Shown: in pieces, positions 4,371-5,170 of the stretch
Layout of the letters: the number at the start of each line of letters is the position of its first letter
Numbering within the stretch: the stretch's first letter is position 1
The notes under the pieces: model-generated
What the model was told of the DNA's origin: nothing
The model's input: the letters and a program-made list of their open reading frames with translations, nothing else
The model's database searches: none
Assembly (NCBI GenBank): GCA_902462015.1
Contig: CABPZV010000148.1
Location: 1 to 5,170, forward strand
Direction of reading: 5' to 3'
Length of the DNA stretch: 5,170 nt
Origin: an uncultured Eubacteriales bacterium
GTDB lineage: Bacteria > Bacillota > Clostridia > Oscillospirales > CAG-272
Program-made: the position numbers and the translations under genes

Positions 4371-5170
4371 ATGAAAGTGATAGACAAGAAGATGCTCGGC
4401 GGCAAGATTCTCTATCTTGCGAATGAAGCAAACAACTGGGAGGACGGCTCACCTGTCGGCGCCGGAAATATAGCGGCAATGTTGTACGGACATGTTGCAT
4501 CGGAGCGCATACAGCTCAACGAGGAATTCATCTGGTCAGGCGGCCCTATTCCAAACCCGAAGAGAGTACGCGAGTGTATAGACCATATGCTCGAGATGAT
4601 TAAAAGGGGCGAGGTATCAGAAGCAGATCAATGGGCAAGAGATAATATGGACGACTGCTTCAACAGAATAAAGTCATACGAAACGGCAGGAGACCTCTGC
4701 CTCGATATCCACGGTGCAGAATTAGAATTCTCTGATTACCGCCGGGAAATCGATCTTGAAGACGGGATAGCTTCGGTCACATATAAAGTCGGCGGAACAA
4801 GATACAGAAGAGAGCTATTCGCATCATATCCTGACAATGTTATTGTCTTTCACATGACGGCGGATAATCCCGGTTCGATTACATTCAAGGCACACTTCGA
4901 ACGTGAAATAGACAATTTTGAAAGGATATGCCGGGAAAATCTTCTTACGCTTGTCGGAGAGACGCAGTCAGGGGGACATAAATTTGAGATTAAAATCGGA
5001 TTTTACCCTGAGGGAGGCTGTCTCGGATCGACTTTGGATAACGTATTCGTTGAGGGCGCGGATTCCTGCACAATTTATATCACAATACAGACGCTTGACA
5101 GAAGCAGACGCAAAGCCCCCTCAATAAAAAAAATCGCCGAGAGAGGATATGACGCTGTAAAGGAAGCTGC
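4371..5170 (+). CDS. GH95 family alpha-L-fucosidase-like glycoside hydrolase, N-terminal part (runs off the window)
   Basis: The frame stays open from ATG 4371 to the window end: 266 codons and two bases. It matches the N-terminal beta-sandwich domain of GH95 enzymes (glyco_hyd_65N_2 type): a PVGAGNIAAM segment (28-37; usual form PIGNGxxGAM), ERIQLNEEFIWSGGP (45-59), YETAGDLCLDI (103-113), YRREIDLEDGIASVTYKVGG (123-142), then RRELFASYPDNVIVFHMTADNPGSI (146-170). GH95 members hydrolyse terminal alpha-1,2-linked L-fucose or alpha-L-galactose by inversion. The (alpha/alpha)6 catalytic barrel and its active-site residues lie beyond the window, so activity cannot be judged. AAGGA lies 8 nt before the start (4358-4362). 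No signal peptide is present, so it probably acts in the cytoplasm on imported oligosaccharides. Full-length members are roughly 700-800 residues, so about a third is visible. Confidence 0.87.
   Translation, partial: MKVIDKKMLGGKILYLANEANNWEDGSPVGAGNIAAMLYGHVASERIQLNEEFIWSGGPIPNPKRVRECIDHMLEMIKRGEVSEADQWARDNMDDCFNRIKSYETAGDLCLDIHGAELEFSDYRREIDLEDGIASVTYKVGGTRYRRELFASYPDNVIVFHMTADNPGSITFKAHFEREIDNFERICRENLLTLVGETQSGGHKFEIKIGFYPEGGCLGSTLDNVFVEGADSCTIYITIQTLDRSRRKAPSIKKIAERGYDAVKEA

Noticed and set aside
4303..4500. Minus-strand 65-residue open frame
   Set aside because: Overlaps the start, leader and ribosome binding site of the GH95 gene and shows no motif.
4918..5127. Plus-strand 69-residue open frame inside the GH95 region
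   Set aside because: Out-of-frame shadow of the GH95 reading frame, which is open through the whole stretch and carries the family motifs.

Overview
The window looks like chromosomal DNA from a low-to-medium-GC Firmicute, most likely an anaerobic gut-type clostridium of the Oscillospiraceae or a related group. The reasons are the strong AGGAGG-type ribosome binding sites, near-consensus SigA promoters (TTGNNN, 17 bp, TATANT), a TTG start, a Firmicutes-type MnmM methyltransferase, and a GH95 fucosidase typical of glycan-degrading gut bacteria. No species can be named from the sequence alone.

Layout from left to right: (1) 1-104 is a short tail with small hairpins downstream of the first gene. 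(2) 105-1418, minus strand, is a LarA-family (DUF2088) nickel-dependent hydroxyacid racemase/epimerase homologue with its own promoter at 1474-1502. (3) 1419-1954 is a 536-bp intergenic region. It holds two back-to-back promoters, an island of direct, tandem and inverted repeats (1551-1740), and what may be the 3' tail of a decayed IS200/IS605-type element (about 1808-1915). (4) 1955-2518 is mnmM (ytqB), a tRNA wobble-uridine methyltransferase. (5) 2597-2642 is a long hairpin just before ddl. (6) 2664-3716 is ddl, D-alanine--D-alanine ligase. (7) 3762-3920 is a complete monocistronic tRNA-Pro(GGG) unit with promoter, tRNA and terminator. (8) 3981-4025 is a bidirectional terminator-type hairpin. 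(9) About 4057-4137 is a second possible IS200/IS605-type tail, on the minus strand. (10) 4371 to the window end is the N-terminal part of a GH95 alpha-L-fucosidase-like enzyme, which runs off the window and has its own promoter.

The genes do not form one pathway: a hydroxyacid racemase homologue, tRNA modification, cell-wall precursor synthesis, a tRNA and a glycosidase, mostly each with its own signals. Only mnmM and ddl share a strand and lie close together (145 bp apart), and a strong hairpin separates them. No defence system, CRISPR array, prophage or biosynthetic cluster is visible. The least explained sequence is the structured repeat island between the divergent promoters and mnmM.
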